Notes: generated from the sequence alone by a model not told the origin. 64,000 nt of DNA from Caulobacter segnis (GCF_019931575.1 NZ_CP082923.1:2170001-2234000); one strand, 5' to 3'. Counted from the stretch's first letter, positions 40,215-49,848 are shown. Numbers and translations are program-made.

Positions 40215-41159
40215 ATGAAGCTCCTCGACGAAGCCGCTGTTCTGCGAGGTCTCGACATCGAGGGCTGCCGGACGGCGGTGCGGCGGGCGATGATCGCCCT
40301 GTCTGCGGGGGAGACCCGGCAACTGCCCCGCTCGATCATTCCGATCGGCGCGGGCCGGCTGTTCGGCCAAATGCCGGGCGCGCTGCTCTCGGACGGCTAT
40401 TTCGGGGCCAAGCTGGTCAGCGTCTTCGCCGAGCCCGACCGTCCCGGGCGCACCGCGCACCTGGGCGTGGTGGTGCTGTTCGACGCCGAGAGCGGCCAGG
40501 CGGTATGCGTCGCCGACGCCGGCGCGATCACCCTGATCCGCACCGCCGCCGGCACGGCCGTGGCGACCGACGCCCTGGCGGTTCCGAACGCCGAGCGGTT
40601 GACGGTCATGGGCTATGGCCATCAGGCCAGCGCCCATATCGAGGCCCTGGCGCGCGTGCGGCCATTGCGCGAGGTCAGGGTCTGGGGCCGCTCGATCGAA
40701 CGGGCCCAGGCGTTTTGCGCGGCGATGGCCGAGAAGACCGGCCTGGCGATGATCGCTGTCGCCGATCCTCGCGCGGCGGTCGCGGACGCCCAGATCGTCT
40801 GTACGGTCACGGGCGCGGTCGAGCCGATCCTGTTCGCCGACTGGCTGACGCCCGGGACCCATGTGAACCTCGTCGGCGCCAGCGTCGCTTCGGCGGCCGA
40901 GGCCGAGGCCGCTGTCGTCTCGGTCGGCCGCTATTTCGTCGAGAGCCGGGAGTCGGCTCGCAACGGCGCGGGCGAGTTCCTGCGCGCGGTCGCCGCCGGA
41001 CTGGTCACCGACGACTGCATCCAGGCCGAGATCGGCGAGGTTTTGGCCGGAACCCGTCCGGGGCGCCAGTCGGACTCGGACATCACCGTCTACAAGTCCA
41101 TCGGTCACGCCGTGCAGGACCTGGCGGCCGCGGCCTATCTTCACGAGCAGGCGCCATGA
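40215..41159 (+). CDS. Ornithine cyclodeaminase/mu-crystallin family protein
   Basis: A 314-residue NAD(P)-binding enzyme of the ornithine cyclodeaminase/alanine dehydrogenase family: substrate side GYFGAKLVSVF (Lys to bind carboxylate) and Rossmann region LTVMGYGHQASAHIEAL. It may cyclise, deaminate or reduce an amino acid or imine. No cleavage signal, so cytoplasmic. It starts 3 bases after the TBDR stop and its own stop overlaps the next ATG (ATGA). The combination with peptidases suggests the final step of amino-acid catabolism (inference). The family is functionally wide, so the exact reaction is open. Confidence 0.86.
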   Translation: MKLLDEAAVLRGLDIEGCRTAVRRAMIALSAGETRQLPRSIIPIGAGRLFGQMPGALLSDGYFGAKLVSVFAEPDRPGRTAHLGVVVLFDAESGQAVCVADAGAITLIRTAAGTAVATDALAVPNAERLTVMGYGHQASAHIEALARVRPLREVRVWGRSIERAQAFCAAMAEKTGLAMIAVADPRAAVADAQIVCTVTGAVEPILFADWLTPGTHVNLVGASVASAAEAEAAVVSVGRYFVESRESARNGAGEFLRAVAAGLVTDDCIQAEIGEVLAGTRPGRQSDSDITVYKSIGHAVQDLAAAAYLHEQAP

Positions 41160-42859
41160 CCCTTATCCACCGTCTCAGCGGCGTGACCGCCGCCCTGGTT
41201 CTGACCGCCTGGAGCGCGAGCGCCCAAGCCGATCCGTCGCTGGCGGTCCTGCTGAAGCCCAGCGCCATGGACGACGCCAAGGGCGCGGGGACGGTGGAGA
41301 TCGAGATGCGGTTCTCGGCGCTGCCCGCCACCGCCGGCGCGCCGCTGCTGAGCCTACCCATCGTCATCGCCAATACGGCCACGATCGCCGAGACCCTGAC
41401 CGGTCTGAAGGCGACCGACGCTGACGGAGACGTCCCTCTGACGGTGCGGGACGATCCGGCCCAGGGGCTGGTCTGGTCGCGCCACTGGCTAGCCGGCCGG
41501 GCCACGCGCGGGTCGGTCGTCGTGCGCTACGTCGCGCCTGTCGACAACACGCCGCCCAAGCGCGGCTCGGGTCCGCCCTACGCCCTGCGCACCGAGGGCG
41601 GCGGTGTCTCGGGCGTGGGCAACACCTTCGTCCTGCTGCCGGAGGAGAAGATCGCGCGGAAGATCACTCTGCGCTGGGATCTGGGCGCACTGCCCAAGGG
41701 TTCGACGGCGACTTCCAGCTTCGGGGAGGGCGATGTCGCCTTGCCCGACGGTCCCGTCGATCAACTGGCCTCGACCGTGTTCATGGCCGGGCCGATGAAG
41801 CGCGAACCGACCGTGGTGTCCGAGGCCGGCTTCTCGTCGGCCTGGCTGGGAACGCCGCCGTTCGATCCCGCGCCGCTGATGGCCTGGACCAACCGGCTGC
41901 ACGGCTGGATGAGCGGCTTCTTCCGGGACAAGGGCGTCCCGCCGTACCGGGTGTTCCTGCGCTACAACCCGATCAACGCCGGTGGCGGCACGGCTCTGAC
42001 GCGCTCGTTCCTGACCACCTATGGCGCCGACACCCAGGGCGACAGCCTGAAGGGCACGCTGTCTCACGAGATGGTCCACACCTGGACCGACTCCAATGCC
42101 GGCCAATGGTACGGCGAGGGCGTGGCGGTCCACTACCAGGGTCTGCTGCCGTTCCGCGCGGGGCTGCTGTCGCCCGAGGAATTCCTGGAAGACCTCAACG
42201 ACACCGCGCGACGGTATTACGCCAATCCGCTGAACGACACGCCCGACCAGGAGATCGCGCCGCGCTTCTGGGAGGACACCCGCATCCGCGTGCTGCCCTA
42301 CGACCGGGGCGGGCTCTATTTCGCGGTTCTGGACGGCCGCATTCGCCGCGCGACGGGCGGCAAGCGCTCGGTCGATGACCTCGTGCTGGAGATGAACCGC
42401 CGCTACGCCGCCGGCCAGACCACGGACGATGGGGCTTGGATCGACCTGGTCGTGAAGGAACTCGGCGAAGACGGTCGCAAGCTGCACCAGTCGATGCTGG
42501 CTGGCGCCCTGATGCTGCCCGAGCCCGACGACTTCGGACCGTGCTTCACGCGGACGACAGCCAAGGTCCGCCGTTTTGAGCTGGGCTTCGAGCCCAGGTC
42601 GCTGGTGGGGACCACCAAGACGATCCGGGGCCTTATCCCCGGTTCGGAAGCCGCCAAGGCCGGACTGAAGGACGGTGACGTCGTCACCTACGCCGTCGCC
42701 ATGGACGGCGTGCAAGGGGACCCTTCGGCGACCCTGACCCTGAAAGTGACGCGCGACGGCAAGACCTTCCCGCTGACCTATCTGCCGCGCGGCGAGGCGG
42801 TCGCGGTCTATCAGTGGGCGCGTAAGCTGGGGACGGAGAGCCTGAAATGCGTCTACTGA
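41156..42859 (+). CDS. Exported M61-like gluzincin peptidase with C-terminal PDZ domain
   Basis: A 567-residue exported zinc peptidase. Signal peptide ends in WSASAQA. The zinc motif HEMVH (H304, E305, H308) is followed by E321 in YGEGVAVHY as third ligand. A PDZ-like segment near residues 480-545 (IRGLIPGSEAAKAGLKDGDV) closes the protein. This is the layout of M61 glycyl aminopeptidases, which favour N-terminal Gly/Ala peptides. The ATG overlaps the preceding stop (ATGA) and its own end overlaps the next gene by 13 bases. Likely trims imported peptides in the periplasm. Confidence 0.85.
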   Translation: MTLIHRLSGVTAALVLTAWSASAQADPSLAVLLKPSAMDDAKGAGTVEIEMRFSALPATAGAPLLSLPIVIANTATIAETLTGLKATDADGDVPLTVRDDPAQGLVWSRHWLAGRATRGSVVVRYVAPVDNTPPKRGSGPPYALRTEGGGVSGVGNTFVLLPEEKIARKITLRWDLGALPKGSTATSSFGEGDVALPDGPVDQLASTVFMAGPMKREPTVVSEAGFSSAWLGTPPFDPAPLMAWTNRLHGWMSGFFRDKGVPPYRVFLRYNPINAGGGTALTRSFLTTYGADTQGDSLKGTLSHEMVHTWTDSNAGQWYGEGVAVHYQGLLPFRAGLLSPEEFLEDLNDTARRYYANPLNDTPDQEIAPRFWEDTRIRVLPYDRGGLYFAVLDGRIRRATGGKRSVDDLVLEMNRRYAAGQTTDDGAWIDLVVKELGEDGRKLHQSMLAGALMLPEPDDFGPCFTRTTAKVRRFELGFEPRSLVGTTKTIRGLIPGSEAAKAGLKDGDVVTYAVAMDGVQGDPSATLTLKVTRDGKTFPLTYLPRGEAVAVYQWARKLGTESLKCVY

Positions 42860-44169
42860 CCGCCGCGATCCTGGTCGCCGCCTTGGGTGGAACCGCTCAC
42901 GCACAGGCGCCGGCGACCGTGAAGAACGGCTTCTCGCTGGCGGTGACGGGTGACCTGATCGGGCCCGAGAAGCCGATCACGGGTTACGGCGATCCCGGAA
43001 CCCTGCGGATCCAGAAGCTGTTGTCGGGCGCCGACGCCGCCTTTGGCAACCAGGAAGGCGCGATCTTCGACCTCGACAAGTTCCCCGGCTATCCGGCGGC
43101 CCAAAACGGCGGGGGCACGCCGATCAACGACGCGGCCGTGGCCTTCGATCTGAAGGCCATGGGCTTCAAGATCATGTCGATGGCCAACAACCACGCCACG
43201 GACTTCGGCGTCGACGGCATGCTGGAGACCCATAGGTCGCTGGACGCCGCCGGCGTGGTTCATGCCGGCACGGGCGACAGCCTGACGGCGGCGCGCAGGC
43301 CGGCCTATGCGATGACGCCCAAGGGCGTGGTCGCCCTGGTGTCGTTCGCTGGCACCTATACCGACCTCTCGCTGGCCGCCGACGCCAATCCAGCCCGAGG
43401 CTTCCGCGCCCGTCCGGGTCTGGCGCCGTTGCGCTCACGCGAGCTGCAGCTCGTCACGGCCGACCAGATGCGGACGCTGCGCGGGATCGCCGCCCGCTCG
43501 GAAACGCCGGACGCCGCCAAGAATCCCGAGGTCTTCACCGCCGCCAAGACGGGCGAGGAGCTGACCATCGGTCGCACGACCTTCCGCGTCGAGGACCGCT
43601 CGGGGCTCAGCTACGATGTCAACGCCGACGACCGCGCCGCCGCCCTGGCCAGCGTCAAGGAGGCCCGGAGCAGGGCCGATCTCGTCGTGTTTTCGATCCA
43701 CGCCCACGAGACGGCGTCGTCGGATCCCGAGGATGTTCGTCCGGCCGACTACATGGCGCCGCTGTTCCACGAACTGATCGACGCCGGCGCCGACGCGATC
43801 GTGCGCCACGGCCCGCATGCCCTGCTGGGCGTCGAGATCTACAACGGGCGGCCGATCTTCTACGGCATGGGCAGCCTGATGTTCCAGGTCGGTGACAAGA
43901 ACCGGCAGTTCCGCGGCTTCACCCTGCCAGAAGCTTGGTACGACGGGGCCGTGGCGGTCAGCGAGTACCAGAATGGCCGCGTCGCGGTGATCCGCATCCA
44001 TCCGTTCGTCCAAAACCTCGAGGATGATCGCCTGATCGGCACGCCCCGGTCGCCGTCGCACGACGAAGCCCAGCGGATTCTCAAACGCATCCAGGCCGCC
44101 TCGGTCCAGTTCGGTACGAAGATCGACATCGAGGGCGATGTCGGCGTGATCCGGGTGGCGGCGAAATGA
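42847..44169 (+). CDS. CapA-like (poly-gamma-glutamate type) metallophosphatase-fold protein, exported
   Basis: A 440-residue exported protein with signal peptide ending in GTAHAQ. The CapA fold is shown by FSLAVTGDLIGP at the N terminus, MSMANNHATDFGVDGM with its NNH motif, and the later VVFSIHAHE and GADAIVRHGPHALLGVEIY. CapA proteins are known from poly-gamma-glutamate capsule systems, but no capsule gene (CapB/CapC-like) is here; the setting is a degradative operon, so it may be a hydrolase on gamma-linked or other peptides (inference). Overlap of 13 bases with the upstream and ATGA with the downstream gene. Confidence 0.83.
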   Translation: MRLLTAAILVAALGGTAHAQAPATVKNGFSLAVTGDLIGPEKPITGYGDPGTLRIQKLLSGADAAFGNQEGAIFDLDKFPGYPAAQNGGGTPINDAAVAFDLKAMGFKIMSMANNHATDFGVDGMLETHRSLDAAGVVHAGTGDSLTAARRPAYAMTPKGVVALVSFAGTYTDLSLAADANPARGFRARPGLAPLRSRELQLVTADQMRTLRGIAARSETPDAAKNPEVFTAAKTGEELTIGRTTFRVEDRSGLSYDVNADDRAAALASVKEARSRADLVVFSIHAHETASSDPEDVRPADYMAPLFHELIDAGADAIVRHGPHALLGVEIYNGRPIFYGMGSLMFQVGDKNRQFRGFTLPEAWYDGAVAVSEYQNGRVAVIRIHPFVQNLEDDRLIGTPRSPSHDEAQRILKRIQAASVQFGTKIDIEGDVGVIRVAAK

Positions 44170-45773
44170 AGCTGGCGCGACGGCAGGCGCTGGTCGGCCT
44201 GGGCGCGCTGGCCTTCGCCCGTCCGGCCTCCGCGCGCGCCGCCCAGACGCCGGACCTCGCCCTCTACCAGGCGATCCGCGACGAAGGACTGAAACACGGC
44301 CAGGCCATGACCTATGCGACCGGTCTGGTCGACGGCGTCGGCGCCCGCCTGATGGGCTCGCCGAACATGCGCCGGGCCTACGACTGGACGCTGGCGCGGA
44401 TGCGCGAGATGGGGCTGAGCGATCCTCGCCTGGAGCCGATCGGACCGTTTGGCCTGTCGTGGCGACAGGTTCGCGCCTGGGCTCGAATGATCGCGCCCAG
44501 CGACGCCGCCTTCACCGCCGTGGCCTCGCCCTGGTCTGTGGCGACGAGAGGGGCGATAGAGGCGGAGGCGATCGCCGTGCGCCTGGACACCGACGAGGAC
44601 CTGCGGGCCGCCAAGGGGCGTCTAGGCGGCAAGATCGTGCTGCTGGGGCCGCCGAAGACCCTGTCGGCTGCCGACCCCGCGATCGTTCGCTACACCGACG
44701 AGCAGGTCCTGAAGGGCGACGCCGCCGAGGCCGTGCGCGCCTACTACCGCACGGTCACGGAACGCCGCGTGCGTCAGGGGCGGGAAGGGCTGTTCAAGGC
44801 CCGGCGTAACGCTTTCCTGGCGGCCGAGCGCGTGGCGGCGGTGGTTCTCGACGGAGGCGGCGGCGAGCCCGACGTCATGGTGGTCGACGGCTCGGACCTG
44901 GGCGGCCGACCCTGGCTGACGGCCGAACGTCCGGTATTCCCCGTGCTGCACCTCGCGACCGATGGCTATGCCCGCTGCTGGCGTATGGTGGCGAGTGGCG
45001 TCCCGGTGCGCCTGGAGCTCGAGATCGTCACCGAGGAGGGCGACCCTGCCGAGCCGGGCTACAATGTGGTCGCCGAACTGCCCGGGACGGATGCGGCGCT
45101 GAAGTCCCAGATCGTGTTGGCCGGCGCGCATCTGGACAGCTGGGCGGCCGGCGCCGGCGCGGCCGACAACGGCGCGGGCGTGGCCGCCACTCTGGAAGCC
45201 GTCCGTATCCTGCGCGCCCTGGGCCTGAAGCCCGGCCGCACGATCCGCGTGGCGCTCTATGGCGGGGAAGAGCAGGGCCTGTACGGCTCTGAGGCCTATG
45301 CGCGCCGTCGCCTGGGCCATGTCCCGCGCTCGACCACGCCAGAGCAACTGGCCTTGCCGGTCGAGGGGCGCCGGACCAAGATCGGTCCGCTGGTCAAGGG
45401 ACCGGAGTACGAGGACTTCTCCGTCGCCTTCAACCTGGACGGCGGCTCGGGGCGTATCCGGGGTGTCTTCACTGGCGGCGACCCGATGTTGGCCGCGCTC
45501 TATCGCGGCTGGATCGCGCCGCTGAAGGACCTGGGCGTGCTGGCGGTCTACGATGGGCCACATTGGCCCGCCGACCAGTCGACCTTCACCGAGATCGGCC
45601 TGCCAGGCATTTCGTTCCTGCAGGACCCGCTCGACTACGACGGCCGGGCGCACCACACGAACCTCGACACCCTGGAGCGTCTGTCGCCCGATGATCTGGC
45701 GCAGGCGGCGACCGTGCTGGCGATCTTCCTGATCAACAGCGCCAACGCCGACGAGAGGGCGCCGCGCCCCTGA
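44166..45773 (+). CDS. M28 family zinc aminopeptidase, exported
   Basis: A 535-residue exported dizinc aminopeptidase. It starts with RRQALVG and an AFARPASARA signal (possibly Tat). Metal ligands are H322 and D324 in GAHLDSW, D334 in AADNGAGV, E368/E369 in YGGEEQGLY, a later Asp in DGPHWPADQ, and HHTNLDT near the end. A protease-associated insertion lies between about residues 130 and 290. The ATG overlaps the CapA-like stop. As the last gene of the YheO-controlled operon it would release free amino acids from peptides taken up by the TBDR. Confidence 0.9.
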   Translation: MKLARRQALVGLGALAFARPASARAAQTPDLALYQAIRDEGLKHGQAMTYATGLVDGVGARLMGSPNMRRAYDWTLARMREMGLSDPRLEPIGPFGLSWRQVRAWARMIAPSDAAFTAVASPWSVATRGAIEAEAIAVRLDTDEDLRAAKGRLGGKIVLLGPPKTLSAADPAIVRYTDEQVLKGDAAEAVRAYYRTVTERRVRQGREGLFKARRNAFLAAERVAAVVLDGGGGEPDVMVVDGSDLGGRPWLTAERPVFPVLHLATDGYARCWRMVASGVPVRLELEIVTEEGDPAEPGYNVVAELPGTDAALKSQIVLAGAHLDSWAAGAGAADNGAGVAATLEAVRILRALGLKPGRTIRVALYGGEEQGLYGSEAYARRRLGHVPRSTTPEQLALPVEGRRTKIGPLVKGPEYEDFSVAFNLDGGSGRIRGVFTGGDPMLAALYRGWIAPLKDLGVLAVYDGPHWPADQSTFTEIGLPGISFLQDPLDYDGRAHHTNLDTLERLSPDDLAQAATVLAIFLINSANADERAPRP

Positions 45774-45789
45774 CGCCTACTTCAGGGCG
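45765..45789. terminator. Hairpin between convergent M28 and BNR genes
   Basis: CGCCCCTGA pairs with TCAGGGCG across an 8-base loop, with one bulged C. It covers the M28 stop and the end of the opposing gene; no T tract. Confidence 0.4.
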
Positions 45790-46874
45790 GCCGGATCAAC
45801 CTCGACGTGGCGGATGCCCCGCCGATTGACCGTGTAGGTGACGTGCACCTTGCCGTCGCGGGTCTGGATGATGGCCGGATAGGCGTAGCCATCCGGAACC
45901 GGTTGGCTTTCCAGCGTCAGCACCTCGCGCCAACTGACGCCGTCGTTCGAGATCGCGAGATTCAGCGGATAGCGGGGACCTTTGCCCGGCGTCTCGGGGC
46001 GCTGGCCCGCGTGGTTGTAGACCATCAGTTGGCGGCCGTCGGCCAAGGTCACGGCGTCCGTGCCGGAGTTCGGATTGGGCAGGTCGATCGTCGAGAGCGG
46101 GCTCCAGGTCCTGCCGCCGTCCTTCGACCAGGTCTGGGCCAGCGCGCCCTGGCGGGTGCGGGCTACGGCCTCGAGCGCGCCGCCGGGATGGAAGAGGATG
46201 CTGGGCTGGATCGCGTCGATCTTCAGCGGCGAGGCGACCGGGGCGGTCTTCGTCCAGGTGTCACCACCATCTTCGCTGCGCTCGAAATAGAGGCTCCAGC
46301 CGCCGCCGTCGGCCTGGGTCACGCCTTCGGACTGCTCCGAACTGACCGGCGAGAGCCAGGCGCCGTCGGGCAGGACCACGGGCTTGTTCTTGATCGGTCC
46401 CAGGATGCCGTCCGGCAGGCGGCGGGGCTTGCTCCAGGTGCGGCCGTCGTCGCTGGAGGTGATGACCATGCCCCACCAGGCCTGGGGGCTGGGACCGACC
46501 TTGTAGAACAGGAAGAGGTCGCCCTTCGGCGCCTGGAACAGCACGGGGTTCCAGGTCGGCAGGCGCGGCCCATCCGCCTGGACGCCATTGGCGAGTTCAC
46601 GGGCTTCCTGCCACTGTCCGCCGAGGCGGCGGGCGAACCAGATGCCGACGTCGGGATTGCGCTCGTGCGTGCCGCCGAACCAGGCCGCCGCCAGGGTGCC
46701 GGCCGTGGTCTCAACGATGGTCGAGGCGTGAGACTGCGGGTAGGGAGCGTTCACATAGACCGGCTCGACCTTGAGGATCGCCTGGGGAGCGGCCGTGGCA
46801 GGCGCGGAGAGCAGGCAGGCGCCGACAAGGGCGAGCATGGATCCCGAACGACGAAGGGGTGACAGGGCGGCCAT
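45777..46874 (-). CDS. BNR/Asp-box repeat protein, sialidase-like, exported
   Basis: A 365-residue exported six-bladed beta-propeller. The signal peptide ends in APATAA. Asp-box repeats are visible as SSDDGRTWSK, SEDGGDTWTK, SKDGGRTWSP and SNDGVSWRE. Typical sialidase arginine-triad residues are not clearly placed, so it may be a different glycoside hydrolase or lyase of the BNR_2 type. The ATG at 46874 has a near-perfect AAGGAGG. It is divergent from the GH78 gene, implying action on the same plant glycoside. Confidence 0.8.
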   Translation of the reverse strand: MAALSPLRRSGSMLALVGACLLSAPATAAPQAILKVEPVYVNAPYPQSHASTIVETTAGTLAAAWFGGTHERNPDVGIWFARRLGGQWQEARELANGVQADGPRLPTWNPVLFQAPKGDLFLFYKVGPSPQAWWGMVITSSDDGRTWSKPRRLPDGILGPIKNKPVVLPDGAWLSPVSSEQSEGVTQADGGGWSLYFERSEDGGDTWTKTAPVASPLKIDAIQPSILFHPGGALEAVARTRQGALAQTWSKDGGRTWSPLSTIDLPNPNSGTDAVTLADGRQLMVYNHAGQRPETPGKGPRYPLNLAISNDGVSWREVLTLESQPVPDGYAYPAIIQTRDGKVHVTYTVNRRGIRHVEVDPAALK

Positions 46875-46927
46875 GGGTCCTCCTTGTTCCTTACGCAAAG
46901 CGACTTGCACTGAGCGGCGAAGCCCTC

Positions 46928-46941
46928 TGGTATCGGTAACG
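46928..46941. promoter_or_regulatory. Possible LacI-type operator half of the rhamnosidase promoter
   Basis: TGGTATCGGTAACG lies between the divergent BNR and GH78 genes. Its first ten bases match TGTTATCGAT of the 51728 site at 8 of 10 positions, and it has a central CG as in LacI operators, but its symmetry is weak (4 of 7 pairs). Confidence 0.35.
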
Positions 46942-46986
46942 CGCATGGCCGCCTAGGTCCGAAGTAAGCGTCACGAGGGAAGAGGC

Positions 46987-49815
46987 ATGGCCAGGTTGAA
47001 CCGCAGGACCGTCGTGGGATTGGCCTTGGGCGCGGCCGGCGCGGGTCTGGCGGCCGGCGGGGCGATGGCTCGAGACACCGGCCTGGCGGCCGCCGACCTG
47101 CGCGTCGAATGGCTGACCCAGCCCGTTGGGATCGACACGCGTCGTCCGCGTTTCCGCTGGCTGCTGGGTGTGGACAAAACGCGGCGGGGCGTTTCGGCCG
47201 CCGGCGCGCGGGTCATCGTCGCCAGTTCGCCGGAACGCCTGGCCGCTCGGCAGGGCGATGTCTGGGATAGCGGACCTCGGAAAGGGGGGCGCCTGACGCT
47301 GGCGCCGGACAAGGACCTGATCCTGATGTTCCACACGCCGTACTGGTGGGCGGTCGAGATCGTTGACGCGGACGGCGCCCGGCGCTGGAGTCCGGCGGCC
47401 CGCTTCGTCACCGGCATCCTCGACGCCTCCGAATGGCGTGCGCGCTGGATCATGGCGCGGCCCGAGAAGGTGCGCGGGAACCATGTGCGGGGCGTGGACA
47501 AGACCCTGGCCGATCCTGCGGACACGGCCTTGCCCCTGCTGCGCAAGCGCTTCGATCTCCAGGGACTGCCCGCGCGGGCGGTGGTCTCGGTCAGCGGCCT
47601 GGGTCATTTCGAGCTGACGGTGAACGGCAAGCCCGTGACCGAAAGCGTGTTCAATCCGGGCTGGACGGCCTACGACCGCACGGCGCTGTACACGACCTAC
47701 GAGGTCGGCGACCTGCTGCGGCCGGGCGCCAACATGCTGGGCGTGATGCTGGGCGGCGGTATGTACGACGTCGAGAAAATCCCTGGCCGCAAGTCCAAGT
47801 TCGTCGACAGCTACGGCCGCCCCAAGCTGCTGCTGCAACTGAGCCTGTACTACACCGACGGCCATGTGAAACACGTCGTCAGCGACGCCGACTGGCAGGT
47901 CACGGAGGGGCCGATCGTCTTCGCTTCGATGTTCGGCGGCGAGGACGTCGACGCGCGGCGCGAGCGGGTCGGCTGGAACCTGGCGGGCGCCGACGAGGCC
48001 GGCTGGCGACCGGCGCTGGCGGCTCCGCCGCAGAAGGCGCGGCTGAAAGCCCAGGGTGTTCCGCCGATCGTCGCTCATCGCCGCTTCCAGCCCGTGGCGA
48101 TCACCGAGCCCAAGCCGGGCGTCTTTGTCTACGATCTGGGTGAGAACTTCTCCGGGCGTCCGGATTTGGTGGTGCGCGGGCCAGCCGGCGCCAAGGTGAC
48201 GCTGACGCCCGCCGAGGTGCTGGGCGAGGACGGCCTGGCCTGGCAGCGCAGCTTCAACGCAGGTCCCGACCGCTGGGTGCTCTACAACTTCACCCTGGCC
48301 GGCCAGGGCGATGAGCGCTTCACGCCCCGCTTCAACTACCATGGCTTCCGCTACCTGCAGGTCGAAGGCGCGGCGCCGGCGGGACGGGTCGGCGTGGGCG
48401 TTCCGGAGGTCGTGTCGCTGACCGGCGAGTTCCTGCATGCGGACCTGCCTCAGGTCGGAATCTTCGACTGCGACGATCCCCTTTTCGTCCGCATTCATGG
48501 CCTGATCGAGCGGGCGGTGGTCAGCAACGCCTTCAGCGTCCTGACCGACTGTCCCCATCGCGAGAAGCTGGGCTGGCTGGAGCAGACCCACCTGAACGCG
48601 GCGACCATCCTCTACAATCGCGACGCCGCGACGCTGTACGAGAAGATGATCGGCGACATCGTCGACACTCAGCAGACCGACGGCATGGTTCCGGGCATCG
48701 CGCCCGAATATGTCGCCTTCCTGGAGCCCGACGGTCGCGATCAGGACGCGCGCAACTCGCCCGAGTGGGGCGCGGCGGTGGTGCTGAGCCCCTGGGCGGC
48801 TTACCGGGCCTACGGTGATCCCAAGGCGATGGCGGACGGCTATCCGGCCATGTGGCGCTACGTCGACTACCTGGCCTCGCGCGCCGACGGGCACATTGTC
48901 GATTTCGGCCTGGGCGACTGGTACGACGTGGGGCCGGGCAAGCTGGGCGCCTCGCAGCTGACCAGCCGGGCGCTGACGGGCACGGCGACCTACTACCAGG
49001 CGCTGGACGCCCTGGGGCGGGTCGCGCGCGTGCTGGGGCGGCCGGCGGACGAGGCCCTCGAGGCGCGCCGTCGGGCCGAAGCGGTCAAGGCGGCCTTCAA
49101 CCGGCGCTTCTTCGATCCGACCGCCGGGACTTATGATCGCGGCAGCCAGACCGCCACGGCCATGCCGCTGGCCTTGGGCATGGTTCCCCCGGGGCGCGAG
49201 GGCCAGGTGCTGGACGCCCTGGTGCGGGCCGTGCGGGCCAGCAACGACGGCGTCACCGCAGGCGACGTCGGCTTCCACTATGTTGTGCGGGCCCTGACCG
49301 AGCACGGTCGCGACGACGTGCTCTTCGACATGATGTCGGTGAAGGACCGCCCCAGCTACGGCTACCAGCTGGCGCGCGGCGCCACCGCCCTGGCCGAGGC
49401 TTGGAACGCCGATCCGACCAAGTCGCTGAACCACTTCATGCTGGGCCACGGCGAAGGCTGGTTGTTCGGGGCCCTGGCCGGTGTCACCGTCGACTTCGCC
49501 GCGGAGCCAAACCGGGTGATCACCGTGGCGCCGAAGCCGGTCGGAACCGTCAACGGAGCGTCCGCGACCTATCGCTCGACCCTAGGCGAAGTGAAGAGCG
49601 CCTGGCGACGCGAGGGCGGTGTGATCGCGCTGGACGTCGATGTGCCGGCGGGCGCGCGGGCCACGGTGCTGTTGCCGACCAGCCGTCCGGACAAGGCGCT
49701 GGAGGCGGGACGGCCGGCGGCGAAAAGCCAAGGGGTCATCGCGGCGCGAAGCGTGAAGCAGGGTCTGGAAATGATCGTGGGATCGGGCGCCTATCGGTTC
49801 TCGGCGTCGGTCTGA
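46987..49815 (+). CDS. GH78 alpha-L-rhamnosidase, exported
   Basis: A 942-residue glycoside hydrolase removing terminal alpha-L-rhamnose. The signal LNRRTVVGLALG looks Tat-like, ending AMARD. A beta-sandwich N-terminal region (ADLRVEWLTQPVGIDTRRPR) is the standard GH78 start; the catalytic (alpha/alpha)6 barrel contains DCPHREKLGW with D521 and E526, VDFGLGDWYDV, and GHGEGWLFGAL near the end. Length is usual for GH78. It follows the divergent BNR gene and is followed after 33 bases by a DUF1080 gene on the same strand. It would cut rhamnosides (e.g. flavonoid glycosides) in the periplasm. Confidence 0.93.
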   Translation: MARLNRRTVVGLALGAAGAGLAAGGAMARDTGLAAADLRVEWLTQPVGIDTRRPRFRWLLGVDKTRRGVSAAGARVIVASSPERLAARQGDVWDSGPRKGGRLTLAPDKDLILMFHTPYWWAVEIVDADGARRWSPAARFVTGILDASEWRARWIMARPEKVRGNHVRGVDKTLADPADTALPLLRKRFDLQGLPARAVVSVSGLGHFELTVNGKPVTESVFNPGWTAYDRTALYTTYEVGDLLRPGANMLGVMLGGGMYDVEKIPGRKSKFVDSYGRPKLLLQLSLYYTDGHVKHVVSDADWQVTEGPIVFASMFGGEDVDARRERVGWNLAGADEAGWRPALAAPPQKARLKAQGVPPIVAHRRFQPVAITEPKPGVFVYDLGENFSGRPDLVVRGPAGAKVTLTPAEVLGEDGLAWQRSFNAGPDRWVLYNFTLAGQGDERFTPRFNYHGFRYLQVEGAAPAGRVGVGVPEVVSLTGEFLHADLPQVGIFDCDDPLFVRIHGLIERAVVSNAFSVLTDCPHREKLGWLEQTHLNAATILYNRDAATLYEKMIGDIVDTQQTDGMVPGIAPEYVAFLEPDGRDQDARNSPEWGAAVVLSPWAAYRAYGDPKAMADGYPAMWRYVDYLASRADGHIVDFGLGDWYDVGPGKLGASQLTSRALTGTATYYQALDALGRVARVLGRPADEALEARRRAEAVKAAFNRRFFDPTAGTYDRGSQTATAMPLALGMVPPGREGQVLDALVRAVRASNDGVTAGDVGFHYVVRALTEHGRDDVLFDMMSVKDRPSYGYQLARGATALAEAWNADPTKSLNHFMLGHGEGWLFGALAGVTVDFAAEPNRVITVAPKPVGTVNGASATYRSTLGEVKSAWRREGGVIALDVDVPAGARATVLLPTSRPDKALEAGRPAAKSQGVIAARSVKQGLEMIVGSGAYRFSASV

Positions 49816-49848
49816 CGAAGCGCCGCTCAGGGAGGAGCAAGAAGAGCC

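Noticed and set aside
42847-44169. Poly-gamma-glutamate capsule locus
   Set aside because: Only a CapA-like gene is present; ligase and membrane partners are missing and the neighbours are peptidases.
46891-49449. An 852-codon minus-strand ORF opposite the GH78 gene
   Set aside because: Shadow frame; the GH78 protein on the plus strand has family motifs and proper ends.
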